From CALKZN01 sp050633585 (GTDB taxonomy: Bacteria; Pseudomonadota; Gammaproteobacteria; Arenicellales; Arenicellaceae): a stretch of DNA of 64,000 bases. This document shows, piece by piece, positions 35,171 to 42,944 of this stretch (the stretch's first letter is position 1; each line of letters starts with the position of its first letter). The position numbers and the translations under genes were made by a program. Location of the stretch: the NCBI GenBank assembly GCA_050633585.1, contig JBOEGT010000053.1, positions 1 through 64,000 on the forward strand, given 5' to 3'. A model generated the notes under the pieces. The model did no database searches, was not told where the DNA came from, and was given only the letters and a program-made list of their open reading frames with translations.

Positions 35171-36085
35171 GTGACTAACCATATTCAAACCAAAAACATC
35201 GAAACACTTTCTAGTGATTCAATTCAGAATTTTTCTGAAAAGTTTCTTCAAACCAACACACCTGTCGTTTTTAATCATCTAACAGCCGATTGGCCAGCAA
35301 AGCAGAAGTGGAGTTTAGAGTATTTATCTGAGCATCATGGTGACTTAGACGTTCCCGTTTACAGTAGTAAACCGGCAAAAGATAATGAGCATCAACATGC
35401 CCCCACTAAAATACTGAAACTGTCAGAATATTTTTCTTTATTAAAGTCTGGTGAAAATGATTTGAGGATGTTCTTTTACAATATCCTGAAGAATGCCCCT
35501 AGCTTACTCAATGATTTTCAGTACCCGGATATTGGTTTAAAGTTTTTTAAAAAATTACCTGTTTTATTTGTCGGTGGTAAAGGCTCAAAAGTGCAAATGC
35601 ACTACGATATTGATTACGCACATTTACTGCTATGCCACTTTGGTGGGAAAAAGAAAGTACTGCTAATTCCCCCAGAGCAAACACCGTATATGTATAAAGT
35701 GCCCTATTCCTTTAGTAGTTTATTTGCCGTCGACTTTTCTAATCCAAACTTTGAAAAATACCCTGCTTTAAAAAAATTAAACGGTTATGCAACCGAACTT
35801 AACCATGGGGATTGCCTTTATATCCCGCCTGGATATTGGCACTATATTATTTATGAAGAAGCGGGTTTTTCAATGACATTAAGGGCTTTTCCAACCACAC
35901 TTAAACACCGTTTATCGCTACTGAAAAATATCTTCATTACACGAACTATTGATGGGCTTATGCGAAAATTTATTGGGCAAACATGGAATGATAAAAATGA
36001 GCGTTTAGCCGTTGAACGGACACATCAAAATTTAGAAAAAACTCATCCTAATTTGGATAACGCCGAACAATTAAAGAAGTATTAA
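35171..36085 (+). CDS. JmjC/cupin-8 domain oxygenase-like protein
   Basis: 304-residue protein of the cupin_8/JmjC (FIH-like) family of Fe(II)/2-oxoglutarate oxygenases. The iron triad is visible as His144-x-Asp146 (MHYDIDYAH) and His224 (PPGYWHYI); the region TPVVFNHLTADWPA near 30-43 is the conserved N-terminal entry. It starts with GTG five bases after halogenase-like gene 1, so the two form a tight pair. A tailoring hydroxylation of the pigment or of a partner protein is possible; the substrate is unknown. Its 3' end overlaps the opposing ketosynthase gene by 38 bases. Confidence 0.78.
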   Translation: MTNHIQTKNIETLSSDSIQNFSEKFLQTNTPVVFNHLTADWPAKQKWSLEYLSEHHGDLDVPVYSSKPAKDNEHQHAPTKILKLSEYFSLLKSGENDLRMFFYNILKNAPSLLNDFQYPDIGLKFFKKLPVLFVGGKGSKVQMHYDIDYAHLLLCHFGGKKKVLLIPPEQTPYMYKVPYSFSSLFAVDFSNPNFEKYPALKKLNGYATELNHGDCLYIPPGYWHYIIYEEAGFSMTLRAFPTTLKHRLSLLKNIFITRTIDGLMRKFIGQTWNDKNERLAVERTHQNLEKTHPNLDNAEQLKKY

Positions 36086-37343
36086 TCCCGCCAAAAGCAA
36101 AATTGTTACTCATTACTATATCCGTATCAAGCTGGCGTGGTTGGTGCTGAATGTAGTCTAAATCAGCACAACGTGAGTCTATATTATCTAAATTAAGGTT
36201 AGCTGCAAACCACCCTTCATTCATCATATTTATTGTACTCCACAACTCAAATGCTCCACACGCTCCTAAACTGTGACCTGTATAACCTTTCAAGGTGCTA
36301 ACTGGTTTTTTGCCAAGCACTTGTAACGTTGCTTGAGACTCAGCGATATCGCCATGTTCTGTCGCGGTTGCATGAGCAGAAATATAGCCAATTTGGGCTG
36401 GGCTAACCTGTGCATCTGACAACGCTAGTTCCATCACTTTTTCCATGGTAGATTGTTGTGGGCGGACGATGTGAGATCCATCGGTATTAGTGCCAAAGCC
36501 GATGATCTCCGCTAAAATATTAGCACCACGCGCTTTGGCATGTTCGTACGACTCCAGAATTAATGTTGTTGCTCCTTCGCCCAACACCAAGCCATCGCGA
36601 TCAACATCAAATGATCGAGGAGACTTTTCAGGTGTTTCATTTTTTAAACTTGCTGCAAAAATCGTATCAAAAACCGCCGCCTGAGTAGGACATAGCTCCT
36701 CACCACCTCCAGCAATCATAATATCTTGCTGACCAGCTCTTATCGCTTCATATGCATAGCCAACACCTTGGCTACCCGCTGTACAAGCACTTGACGTGGT
36801 ATACATTCGACCCTGAGTACCAAAATACACGCCAATATTGACCGCAGCTGTATGACTCATCATACGAATATATGTCGTCGTATTGATGCGGCTCATTGAC
36901 TGGTCTTCCAGCAAACTAAAAAACTCAACTGCGGCTGCACTACTCCCCGTCGCCGACCCATAAGATACGCCAGTCGCCCCATTTTTGATGAGATCATTTC
37001 CTAACAGGCCTGCTTCTTCTAATGCTATCTCAGTGGCTCTGACTGCCATTTGCGCCACACGGCCCATGCTTCTCTTTTTCTTTGCTCGATAAGTATCCGG
37101 CAAAATAAAATCATCAATGGGTGCCGCTAAACGCGTTTTTAACTCGGGGTATTGGTCCCATTCTTTCATATAGCGCACTGCACTTTGCGTCCCTTGTAGG
37201 CGTTGTTTTACTTCGCCCCAACTAGTCCCTAGCGCTGAAATATTGCCCGCTCCTGTTACAACGACACGGCGGCCTAATGAATTGGTTGACATGTTAGTTT
37301 GCGTGTTGGCATTGAATGCGTCAGTGTTTTTACTCATTGTCAT
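36048..37343 (-). CDS. Beta-ketoacyl-ACP synthase A of the pigment cluster
   Basis: FabF-like condensing enzyme, 431 aa. The catalytic set is complete: Cys187 (SSACTAGSQ), His324 (SAHATATEHGD), Lys352 and His357 (LKGYTGHSLGA). It extends the acyl chain with malonyl-ACP. Aryl polyene loci carry two active ketosynthases plus an inactive partner, and this fits one of the active ones. The N-terminus before RRVVVTGAG is polar and poorly conserved; starts at 37343, 37337 and 37292 are all possible. It is the last gene of the nine-gene leftward operon. Confidence 0.92.
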   Translation of the reverse strand: MTMSKNTDAFNANTQTNMSTNSLGRRVVVTGAGNISALGTSWGEVKQRLQGTQSAVRYMKEWDQYPELKTRLAAPIDDFILPDTYRAKKKRSMGRVAQMAVRATEIALEEAGLLGNDLIKNGATGVSYGSATGSSAAAVEFFSLLEDQSMSRINTTTYIRMMSHTAAVNIGVYFGTQGRMYTTSSACTAGSQGVGYAYEAIRAGQQDIMIAGGGEELCPTQAAVFDTIFAASLKNETPEKSPRSFDVDRDGLVLGEGATTLILESYEHAKARGANILAEIIGFGTNTDGSHIVRPQQSTMEKVMELALSDAQVSPAQIGYISAHATATEHGDIAESQATLQVLGKKPVSTLKGYTGHSLGACGAFELWSTINMMNEGWFAANLNLDNIDSRCADLDYIQHQPRQLDTDIVMSNNFAFGGINTSLIVRRYPN

Positions 37344-37794
37344 TGATTGGTTTTCTAAATACTGACAAACTCGCCTTGGCTATTGGTTCATCCTCTTCTG
37401 CAAAAGCGATAATACATTCAAACGTCGCTAAACTGTCACCAACAAGTGCTTTTTCTCTACATTCGACGTGTAATATCGAATCGGCAGGAAAATATTCAAG
37501 CCGAGTTGCATACGCTCTTGTGCCCAACAAAAACCCAAGGTGTGGCTCAGTTGTGCCCTGTTCGAGTTGATAGCCTGCAATTAAAGCAGCCGTTTGACCC
37601 ATATACTCAATTCCGATGCTCGCTGGCACGCCTTGTTCAGTAAAAAAAGGAGCTTCTTGGTCAACCAAAACACGAGCAACTGCATGGGTGTTGCTCACTT
37701 CAATAATGTTATTCACTAACAGCATGGGTGGCCTGTGCGGAAGATATTCCAGAATTTTAGCGTCAAAACGCGAAGGATTTTGCTGATTCATCAT
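37330..37794 (-). CDS. FabZ-type hot-dog dehydratase (ApeP-like)
   Basis: 3-hydroxyacyl-ACP dehydratase fold, 154 aa. LPHRPPMLLVN gives the catalytic His20 and IEYMGQTAAL supplies Glu63 at the usual FabZ acid position, so both catalytic residues are present. In aryl polyene assembly two different hot-dog subunits cooperate to introduce each double bond; this is the one with the complete pair. Its 3' end overlaps the ketosynthase start by 14 bases. Confidence 0.88.
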   Translation of the reverse strand: MMNQQNPSRFDAKILEYLPHRPPMLLVNNIIEVSNTHAVARVLVDQEAPFFTEQGVPASIGIEYMGQTAALIAGYQLEQGTTEPHLGFLLGTRAYATRLEYFPADSILHVECREKALVGDSLATFECIIAFAEEDEPIAKASLSVFRKPINDNE

Positions 37795-37817
37795 ATCACT
37801 ATGCTCTTATGCTTATC

Positions 37818-38798
37818 TCACCGACTGGACGATTCGTCTGAGTGAATACTGTCTTTCCAAAAAGGGAAGAAATTAAACCATTGGTACGGCACTTTTGCAC
37901 AATGTGTTTCAAATTCTTGCGCGAACCTTTGGGCATACGCTTGAATATCAGCCATACGATTTTTACGAGAAAATTCAATTTTCTCAGCAAAGGGTACCAC
38001 TTCAAAAAATACTTTTTCTTCTTTAATCGAATAATCTCTATAGGCAAACATTAGCTTTACTGGACAGCCAAGTGCTTTTGCTAACATGTAAGGCCCGATA
38101 GGTAACGGCGCAGTACGCTGCATAAAGTCAACATCCACAGTCCTCGCTAAACCCGTTAATGGAATTCGATCACCCGCAATAAATACCCACTCTCCTTGAT
38201 CGATTTTTGCCTTGAGTTTTAGCATAGTATCGACTTCAAAGTCGTCGACTTGGAAAATGTTTAAGCGGGAATCCGGGTTAAGCGCCTGCATAATTGCAGC
38301 GTAGTTTGCCGCATGTTTGTCGTATATGAGTATATTGATGACTTTGTCTCGATAGCGCTGCATAAAGCCACGACAATATTCAAGATTCCCCATATGTGTA
38401 CCAATCACTAGCTGTCCGCGTTCGTCAGCCATTAAATTTTCAATCACATGAGGGTTTTGAACATCAAAGGAGTCCGCGTCAATATGCACATACCATGCAA
38501 GTAGTTTATCCACAACGGTTTCAGCAAATTCAAAGAAGTGCCTTGCCGCATGCCTAATTCCTGGCTCAGTTTTCCACATTTGCGGATACGCCTTAGCATG
38601 AGTCCGTAAGAAGTCCAAGGATGCAGCTCGAGAAGCCGGTCTAAAGAGAATAAAGTAAACAACGGTAGGGTATAACAAAATAGACACCGCTTTACGGCCC
38701 AATACTTTATGTACACCCCATAAAAACTTTAAACCAAATAAAGTGCCGGCTTCTTGTATTGATGCCCAGTGTTGCTTTTCTTGAACAGGTTTACTCAT
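37818..38798 (-). CDS. LpxL/HtrB-like lipid acyltransferase
   Basis: Acyltransferase of the lipid A lauroyl/myristoyl-transferase (LPLAT) family, 326 aa. The catalytic H-X4-E pair is His135 and Glu140 (GTHMGNLEY), and the downstream FIAGDRIPLTG and APLPIGPYMLAKALGCPV segments are typical of COG4261-type enzymes found with glycosyltransferases in aryl polyene loci. It likely acylates the lipid anchor at the inner membrane. It is 22 bases after the glycosyltransferase gene. Confidence 0.86.
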   Translation of the reverse strand: MSKPVQEKQHWASIQEAGTLFGLKFLWGVHKVLGRKAVSILLYPTVVYFILFRPASRAASLDFLRTHAKAYPQMWKTEPGIRHAARHFFEFAETVVDKLLAWYVHIDADSFDVQNPHVIENLMADERGQLVIGTHMGNLEYCRGFMQRYRDKVINILIYDKHAANYAAIMQALNPDSRLNIFQVDDFEVDTMLKLKAKIDQGEWVFIAGDRIPLTGLARTVDVDFMQRTAPLPIGPYMLAKALGCPVKLMFAYRDYSIKEEKVFFEVVPFAEKIEFSRKNRMADIQAYAQRFAQEFETHCAKVPYQWFNFFPFWKDSIHSDESSSR

Positions 38799-38820
38799 AT
38801 TTACTCGCTAGGCCAAATGT

Positions 38821-39558
38821 CTAACGCTTAAATTTTCGTGCGATCAACATCGGCGAACGCACCAGCATGCCAACCATCAAGCCCACATGCAACTTGATTA
38901 ATAACACGTTATCGCGCAAGTAATAAAAATGCGAAACACTGTTTTGATGATAAATGACTTTAGTCGGAATGAATTTCATCTCAATATCAGACCAAACAGA
39001 CTTCACCGCTATATCTGTATCGAAATCCATACGCTTTCCAATATGATATCGATCACTGACTTTTTCAAATTGGCTAATTGGATATAGTCGAAACCCACAC
39101 AGACTATCTTTAATGTCAAAAGACAATGTTTCAATCGCTACCCAGAAATCAGTCACTTTGCGACCGTACAATCGGGCTTTGGGTGCTGTTTCATCAAATT
39201 GAGGATGACCAGAAATAATAGCCTCAGGATAGGCTCGGCTTAATGCGATAAATTTTTCAACATCATTAACATCATGTTGCCCATCCGCGTCTATTTGAAT
39301 CATATGGGTAAAGCCTAAAGCTCTCGCTTGTGTGGCAGCAGTCGCAACGGCTGCACCTTTACCACGGTTATATCCGTGTTCAAAAAAGTAGCTTTCGATA
39401 TCAACGTCGCTGAGTGATGCTTTCACATGATGTAAACTGGATTCATCGCTGCCGTCATCAACGATAATGCAAGGTAGCTTTAGGCTTGCCAATGTTGGTA
39501 AAAATGCTTCAAACGCCGCTTCATGGTTAAAGTGCGGTACTACAATACACAATTTCAT
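38821..39558 (-). CDS. Family 2 glycosyltransferase of the pigment cluster
   Basis: GT-A fold glycosyltransferase, 245 aa. IVVPHFNHE opens the nucleotide-sugar domain, VDDGSDESS follows at 33-41 and the metal-binding QIDADGQHD motif is at about 88-96. The short C-terminal region with LRDNVLLIKLHVGL may touch the membrane. In Enterobacteria the aryl polyene is linked to a glycolipid; this enzyme is a good candidate for adding the sugar. Donor unknown. Confidence 0.87.
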   Translation of the reverse strand: MKLCIVVPHFNHEAAFEAFLPTLASLKLPCIIVDDGSDESSLHHVKASLSDVDIESYFFEHGYNRGKGAAVATAATQARALGFTHMIQIDADGQHDVNDVEKFIALSRAYPEAIISGHPQFDETAPKARLYGRKVTDFWVAIETLSFDIKDSLCGFRLYPISQFEKVSDRYHIGKRMDFDTDIAVKSVWSDIEMKFIPTKVIYHQNSVSHFYYLRDNVLLIKLHVGLMVGMLVRSPMLIARKFKR

Positions 39559-39590
39559 CGTTTTAATTCTATGCTTTCTTAACTTAGAGG

Positions 39591-39977
39591 CTAGGCTGAA
39601 AAAACCAATGAGCCAGTAGAAAAAGTAGTCTCTTCGTTTGCAAACACGAAGGAAACCGACTTCTTTTCTGCATTAAAGGTCATTTTTAAAACACATTGGG
39701 TATTGGGTAAAATCATAGTTTTAAATTTTAAATTACTGACTTTTTGAATGCCTTTCAACACAAATAAATGTTGAGCTAATTCACACGCCCAATGTGTTTG
39801 CACAACACCAGGTAATACTGGTTGCTCAGGAAAGTGCCCAGCAAACCACGATAAATCATCTTGAATATGTATATTCAGCTCTACCGTGGCATCAGTGTTT
39901 GATAACGCAGTAAATTTACACCACTCTCTTCCATTGAATGTATTTTGAAGGCTTTCTAAGTGACCGAGTTCCATCAT
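39591..39977 (-). CDS. Hot-dog dehydratase, second subunit (ApeI-like)
   Basis: FabA/FabZ-like hot-dog protein, 128 aa. The FAGHFPEQPVLPGVVQ motif spans about 45-60 with His48. Where FabZ has the catalytic Glu, this protein shows Thr-His (Gln60-Thr61-His62-Trp63), so the classical acid is missing. It therefore probably works as a heteromer with the FabZ-type subunit encoded at 37330-37794, as reported for the two dehydratases of other aryl polyene systems. Its start codon abuts the membrane-protein stop. Confidence 0.83.
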   Translation of the reverse strand: MMELGHLESLQNTFNGREWCKFTALSNTDATVELNIHIQDDLSWFAGHFPEQPVLPGVVQTHWACELAQHLFVLKGIQKVSNLKFKTMILPNTQCVLKMTFNAEKKSVSFVFANEETTFSTGSLVFSA

Positions 39978-40540
39978 TATCCTTCAATTTTTCGCTTATA
40001 AAAATGCCTAAAAATCAGCTCTACTAATGCAAAGCCACCTAATAAAAAATATGCTAGCAATCCATTATACAAAGTCCAGTATTTCAAAGAAACACAACAG
40101 GCGGTATAAGCAGAAACAATGGCATTAACAAACAATAAAATCGCCCATAGTTTTGTTAATTTACGCATATACGTAATTGCTTCGTCTGGATAAATTTGCC
40201 CTGACATTTTTGCAAAACGTTCAATTAACGAGGTTTTAGATTTCAATGAAAAAGCAAATAGTGCGGAAAACCCCAAACTCATTAGCACAGGATAAAATCG
40301 TAATAATTGTTCACTATTAACGATAGCAACTACCAGACAAAATCCACCCACCACAACGAGTTGTAACCATTGACTTGGTTCGTGATAAGAGCCTTTTATG
40401 ATAACTCTCAATAACAGTAAAGCACATAAAAATAGTGCAAAAACAGATGGTCCATAGTGATTAAGACCATAATAGACAACAAATGGATAGGTGACTGTCA
40501 CTGCGCCAATTAAGCCACCGGCTACCAACTTTAAAGACAT
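39977..40540 (-). CDS. Conserved multi-pass membrane protein of aryl polyene loci
   Basis: Small integral membrane protein (187 aa) with about six hydrophobic stretches: 5-25, 34-50, 60-76, 83-100, 127-147 and 156-175. A short conserved loop IYPDEAITYMRKLTKLWAIL lies between helices. It resembles the COG4648-type proteins usually present in aryl polyene clusters; no activity is known. It is end-to-end with its neighbours (1-base overlaps), so it is clearly part of the operon. Confidence 0.78.
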   Translation of the reverse strand: MSLKLVAGGLIGAVTVTYPFVVYYGLNHYGPSVFALFLCALLLLRVIIKGSYHEPSQWLQLVVVGGFCLVVAIVNSEQLLRFYPVLMSLGFSALFAFSLKSKTSLIERFAKMSGQIYPDEAITYMRKLTKLWAILLFVNAIVSAYTACCVSLKYWTLYNGLLAYFLLGGFALVELIFRHFYKRKIEG

Positions 40541-42117
40541 TAGGCTAAAACCATGAGGCGGTAGTCACCAAATAAATCACGTTCATCATCTGAAATAGTC
40601 AACTTGGCATTATCGTCCAGCATATCTTCAAGGTGTACTGCAATACGCTCTAACATAGCCACATTGTCGGTGAGAGTTTTTTGTATATCATCATGATGCT
40701 TTACTTTTAACACATCATTAAAATACGTCATGCAAGGCAATAAATATTGATCTAAAAACATCCCTTGCGCTGGCATAACAATTCGCTGTGCGGCTCTATG
40801 TTTCATTTTATCTTGTACGCTAGCATTTAAGGCCTGAGCTACTTTTAGTACAGGGTTCATCGTTCGCATTAATTGAACATCAGTAATTGAATCTTGATAA
40901 AACAATAGGCATAAGACTCCCCAGTAATAAGCATAGTCCCACAGCAATTTGATTGACATCATTTTCCTGTCACCAAATCCGCCGTATTGATCGGTATATA
41001 ACGACAGCGTATTTTCAAAAAACGAATTATAAAAAATATGAAAAACCGCACTGTCTAGACGAATATCCTTTCCTTGCTTAGACTGCCTAATTAAATGCGT
41101 CATAAACGTATTATTCAATGCAATAAAATCACTACCGGGTGCATAAAACGGGTCTGTAAAAGCGCCTGCTTCACCGGTTAAGCCCCAGCCTTCTTCAGAG
41201 AACATTTTCGTACAACCATAGGAGTAACCTCGTATTAGATTGAAGTCTAATAGCTTGGCTCCCGACACCGCTTGCGCGCATTTTGGCTGATGCTTTTCAA
41301 GCCACTGCATCGTGTCATCAAAGGTTTCAATACCACTATCCGCAAGCGCTTTATCGTCCATCACAATACCGATGCTTGTTGCTCCAGTACCTAGCGGAAT
41401 AATCCAAACCCAATAACCAGGCCCCATCAAGTGGTTAGTGCTCAACCAGCGCTTGCCTTGATCTTTGATACGACTACGCCATTCTTGGTTATCTGACCAC
41501 TCATCAATCACAACACGCTTATCAATGCGAAACCAGACGGCATTACCTTTATGCTCGTTTTGTTTATCCAAACCGAGCTTATTTTTCACTAACTTTTGGC
41601 GTCCCGCAGCATCCACCAACCAACGACCGGAAAATTGCTTAATGCCATCACTGGTTTCAACATCAATACTATGCTTGCCATTGCCCAGGTCAATGTGTTT
41701 GGTGTCTGCACCATCAACAACATTCACCCCCATCTTGGTCACTTCATCATGCAAATGATTTTCAATGACGCCACGATCCATTTGGTAGGTGGGAATACCA
41801 AATAGTTCACTCACACCTAATTCGTCTTGTTGCGAATAATCTGTTTGAGGTTCACCGAAAAAGCATCGAAGCCCATGTTTTTGTAGATGTTGTTCTTTAA
41901 AGTGCTCCTTCATTCCAAGCGTTTCAGTAAAATAGTGTGAACCTATTTCGACTGTTGACTCTCCTACTTTCGCCGTAGTGTTTGGCCGTGGAAAACGGCT
42001 TTTTTCAACCACTATAATATCTAAGTCTGGTGTGTCAGTTTTCAACTGTCTAGCTAAGCTTAAACCCGCTAAACCACCACCCGCTATAATGACATCTGTC
42101 GCTTGTTTACCCATCAT
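40540..42117 (-). CDS. FAD-dependent halogenase-like flavoprotein 2
   Basis: Second, longer (525 aa) member of the flavin-dependent halogenase superfamily, only distantly similar to the first. FAD loop IIAGGGLAGLS is at 10-20 and AKVGEST at 49-55. Lys80 lies in LQKHGLRCFFG, at the expected catalytic lysine position. The WVWIIP signature is at 236-241, followed by the GEAGAFTDPFYAPGSD FAD motif. The C-terminal 150 residues are helical and resemble aryl polyene or xanthomonadin oxidoreductases. Its central place between chain-length factor and dehydratase in the leftward operon suggests a core tailoring step. Halogenation versus oxidation cannot be decided from sequence. Confidence 0.75.
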   Translation of the reverse strand: MMGKQATDVIIAGGGLAGLSLARQLKTDTPDLDIIVVEKSRFPRPNTTAKVGESTVEIGSHYFTETLGMKEHFKEQHLQKHGLRCFFGEPQTDYSQQDELGVSELFGIPTYQMDRGVIENHLHDEVTKMGVNVVDGADTKHIDLGNGKHSIDVETSDGIKQFSGRWLVDAAGRQKLVKNKLGLDKQNEHKGNAVWFRIDKRVVIDEWSDNQEWRSRIKDQGKRWLSTNHLMGPGYWVWIIPLGTGATSIGIVMDDKALADSGIETFDDTMQWLEKHQPKCAQAVSGAKLLDFNLIRGYSYGCTKMFSEEGWGLTGEAGAFTDPFYAPGSDFIALNNTFMTHLIRQSKQGKDIRLDSAVFHIFYNSFFENTLSLYTDQYGGFGDRKMMSIKLLWDYAYYWGVLCLLFYQDSITDVQLMRTMNPVLKVAQALNASVQDKMKHRAAQRIVMPAQGMFLDQYLLPCMTYFNDVLKVKHHDDIQKTLTDNVAMLERIAVHLEDMLDDNAKLTISDDERDLFGDYRLMVLA

Positions 42118-42944
42118 TAACTCACTGTTAATCGCATAAATGTGCCAGCACTTAAAGGCACTTGTATTTGTTCATTTAAATCTAAATCGCTTGTTTTTGC
42201 CGTCGCTAGTTTCTCTAACAGTGCCAATACTCTCGCTGTTGGAGTGCTTTGATATATGGCTTGTAATTCATCTGTACCCGCTTCTAATGCTGGCCATTGC
42301 ATTTTGCCTTGTAAAATATCGGCAGTGATTTTAATACCTTCAATATCCATATCCTCAGGCACTAATACTAACGAAACCGCAAAAGGATAATCGTTCTTTA
42401 ACAGATCTTTTAGAACCAATGAAACCGGGGCATCATAAAACGTTAACAATATCGGTATTTTTTCATTCGCTATTTGTGTCAATGCTTCTAACAAGGTCAA
42501 AGAGACTGACTCTTCATAACCTGCCACGGAGTTTGCCGCTTTCATACAACCTGTACTTATTGTCCAGTATCCTGCTGCTGCATTATGAACAGAGTTGTGA
42601 AACTTAGTCGGAGATAACTGCTTATTATCCCCAGCAAGTACCTTACACATATAATCGGTTAGTTGTGTGTCACCTAACGCTGACACAAAAACACAGGTGA
42701 GTTCTTCAGGCGATAATGTCGATGCCTGCGTTGCTTGCCATGATGACTCAACGGCTAAACGAACGGGTAAAGGCGCCCTTCTACGCTCATTTGCTGGAAT
42801 AATTTCAGGTTTTGGGCCTTTTGCACCATCATCTTCAACCGTTTCATCTTTCAGTAATTTTTGTAAATCGTGCCAGTTACGAAAGCTAGCACCCCAAGCA
42901 CCTACTGCCACCACTTTAGCAGCTAATTGAATATCCTTACTCAT
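42117..42944 (-). CDS. Chain-length-factor-like ketosynthase partner
   Basis: Protein of 275 aa with the Ketoacyl-synt_2 domain (beta-ketoacyl synthase N-terminal-like). The family hallmark SPTKFHNSVHNAAAGYW is at about 111-127. It lacks a full ketosynthase catalytic triad and is much shorter than the true ketosynthases. In the published aryl polyene system the equivalent forms a heterodimer with the main ketosynthase and sets chain length. A 4-base overlap (ATGA) with the upstream ketosynthase gene supports such a complex. Confidence 0.86.
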   Translation of the reverse strand: MSKDIQLAAKVVAVGAWGASFRNWHDLQKLLKDETVEDDGAKGPKPEIIPANERRRAPLPVRLAVESSWQATQASTLSPEELTCVFVSALGDTQLTDYMCKVLAGDNKQLSPTKFHNSVHNAAAGYWTISTGCMKAANSVAGYEESVSLTLLEALTQIANEKIPILLTFYDAPVSLVLKDLLKNDYPFAVSLVLVPEDMDIEGIKITADILQGKMQWPALEAGTDELQAIYQSTPTARVLALLEKLATAKTSDLDLNEQIQVPLSAGTFMRLTVS

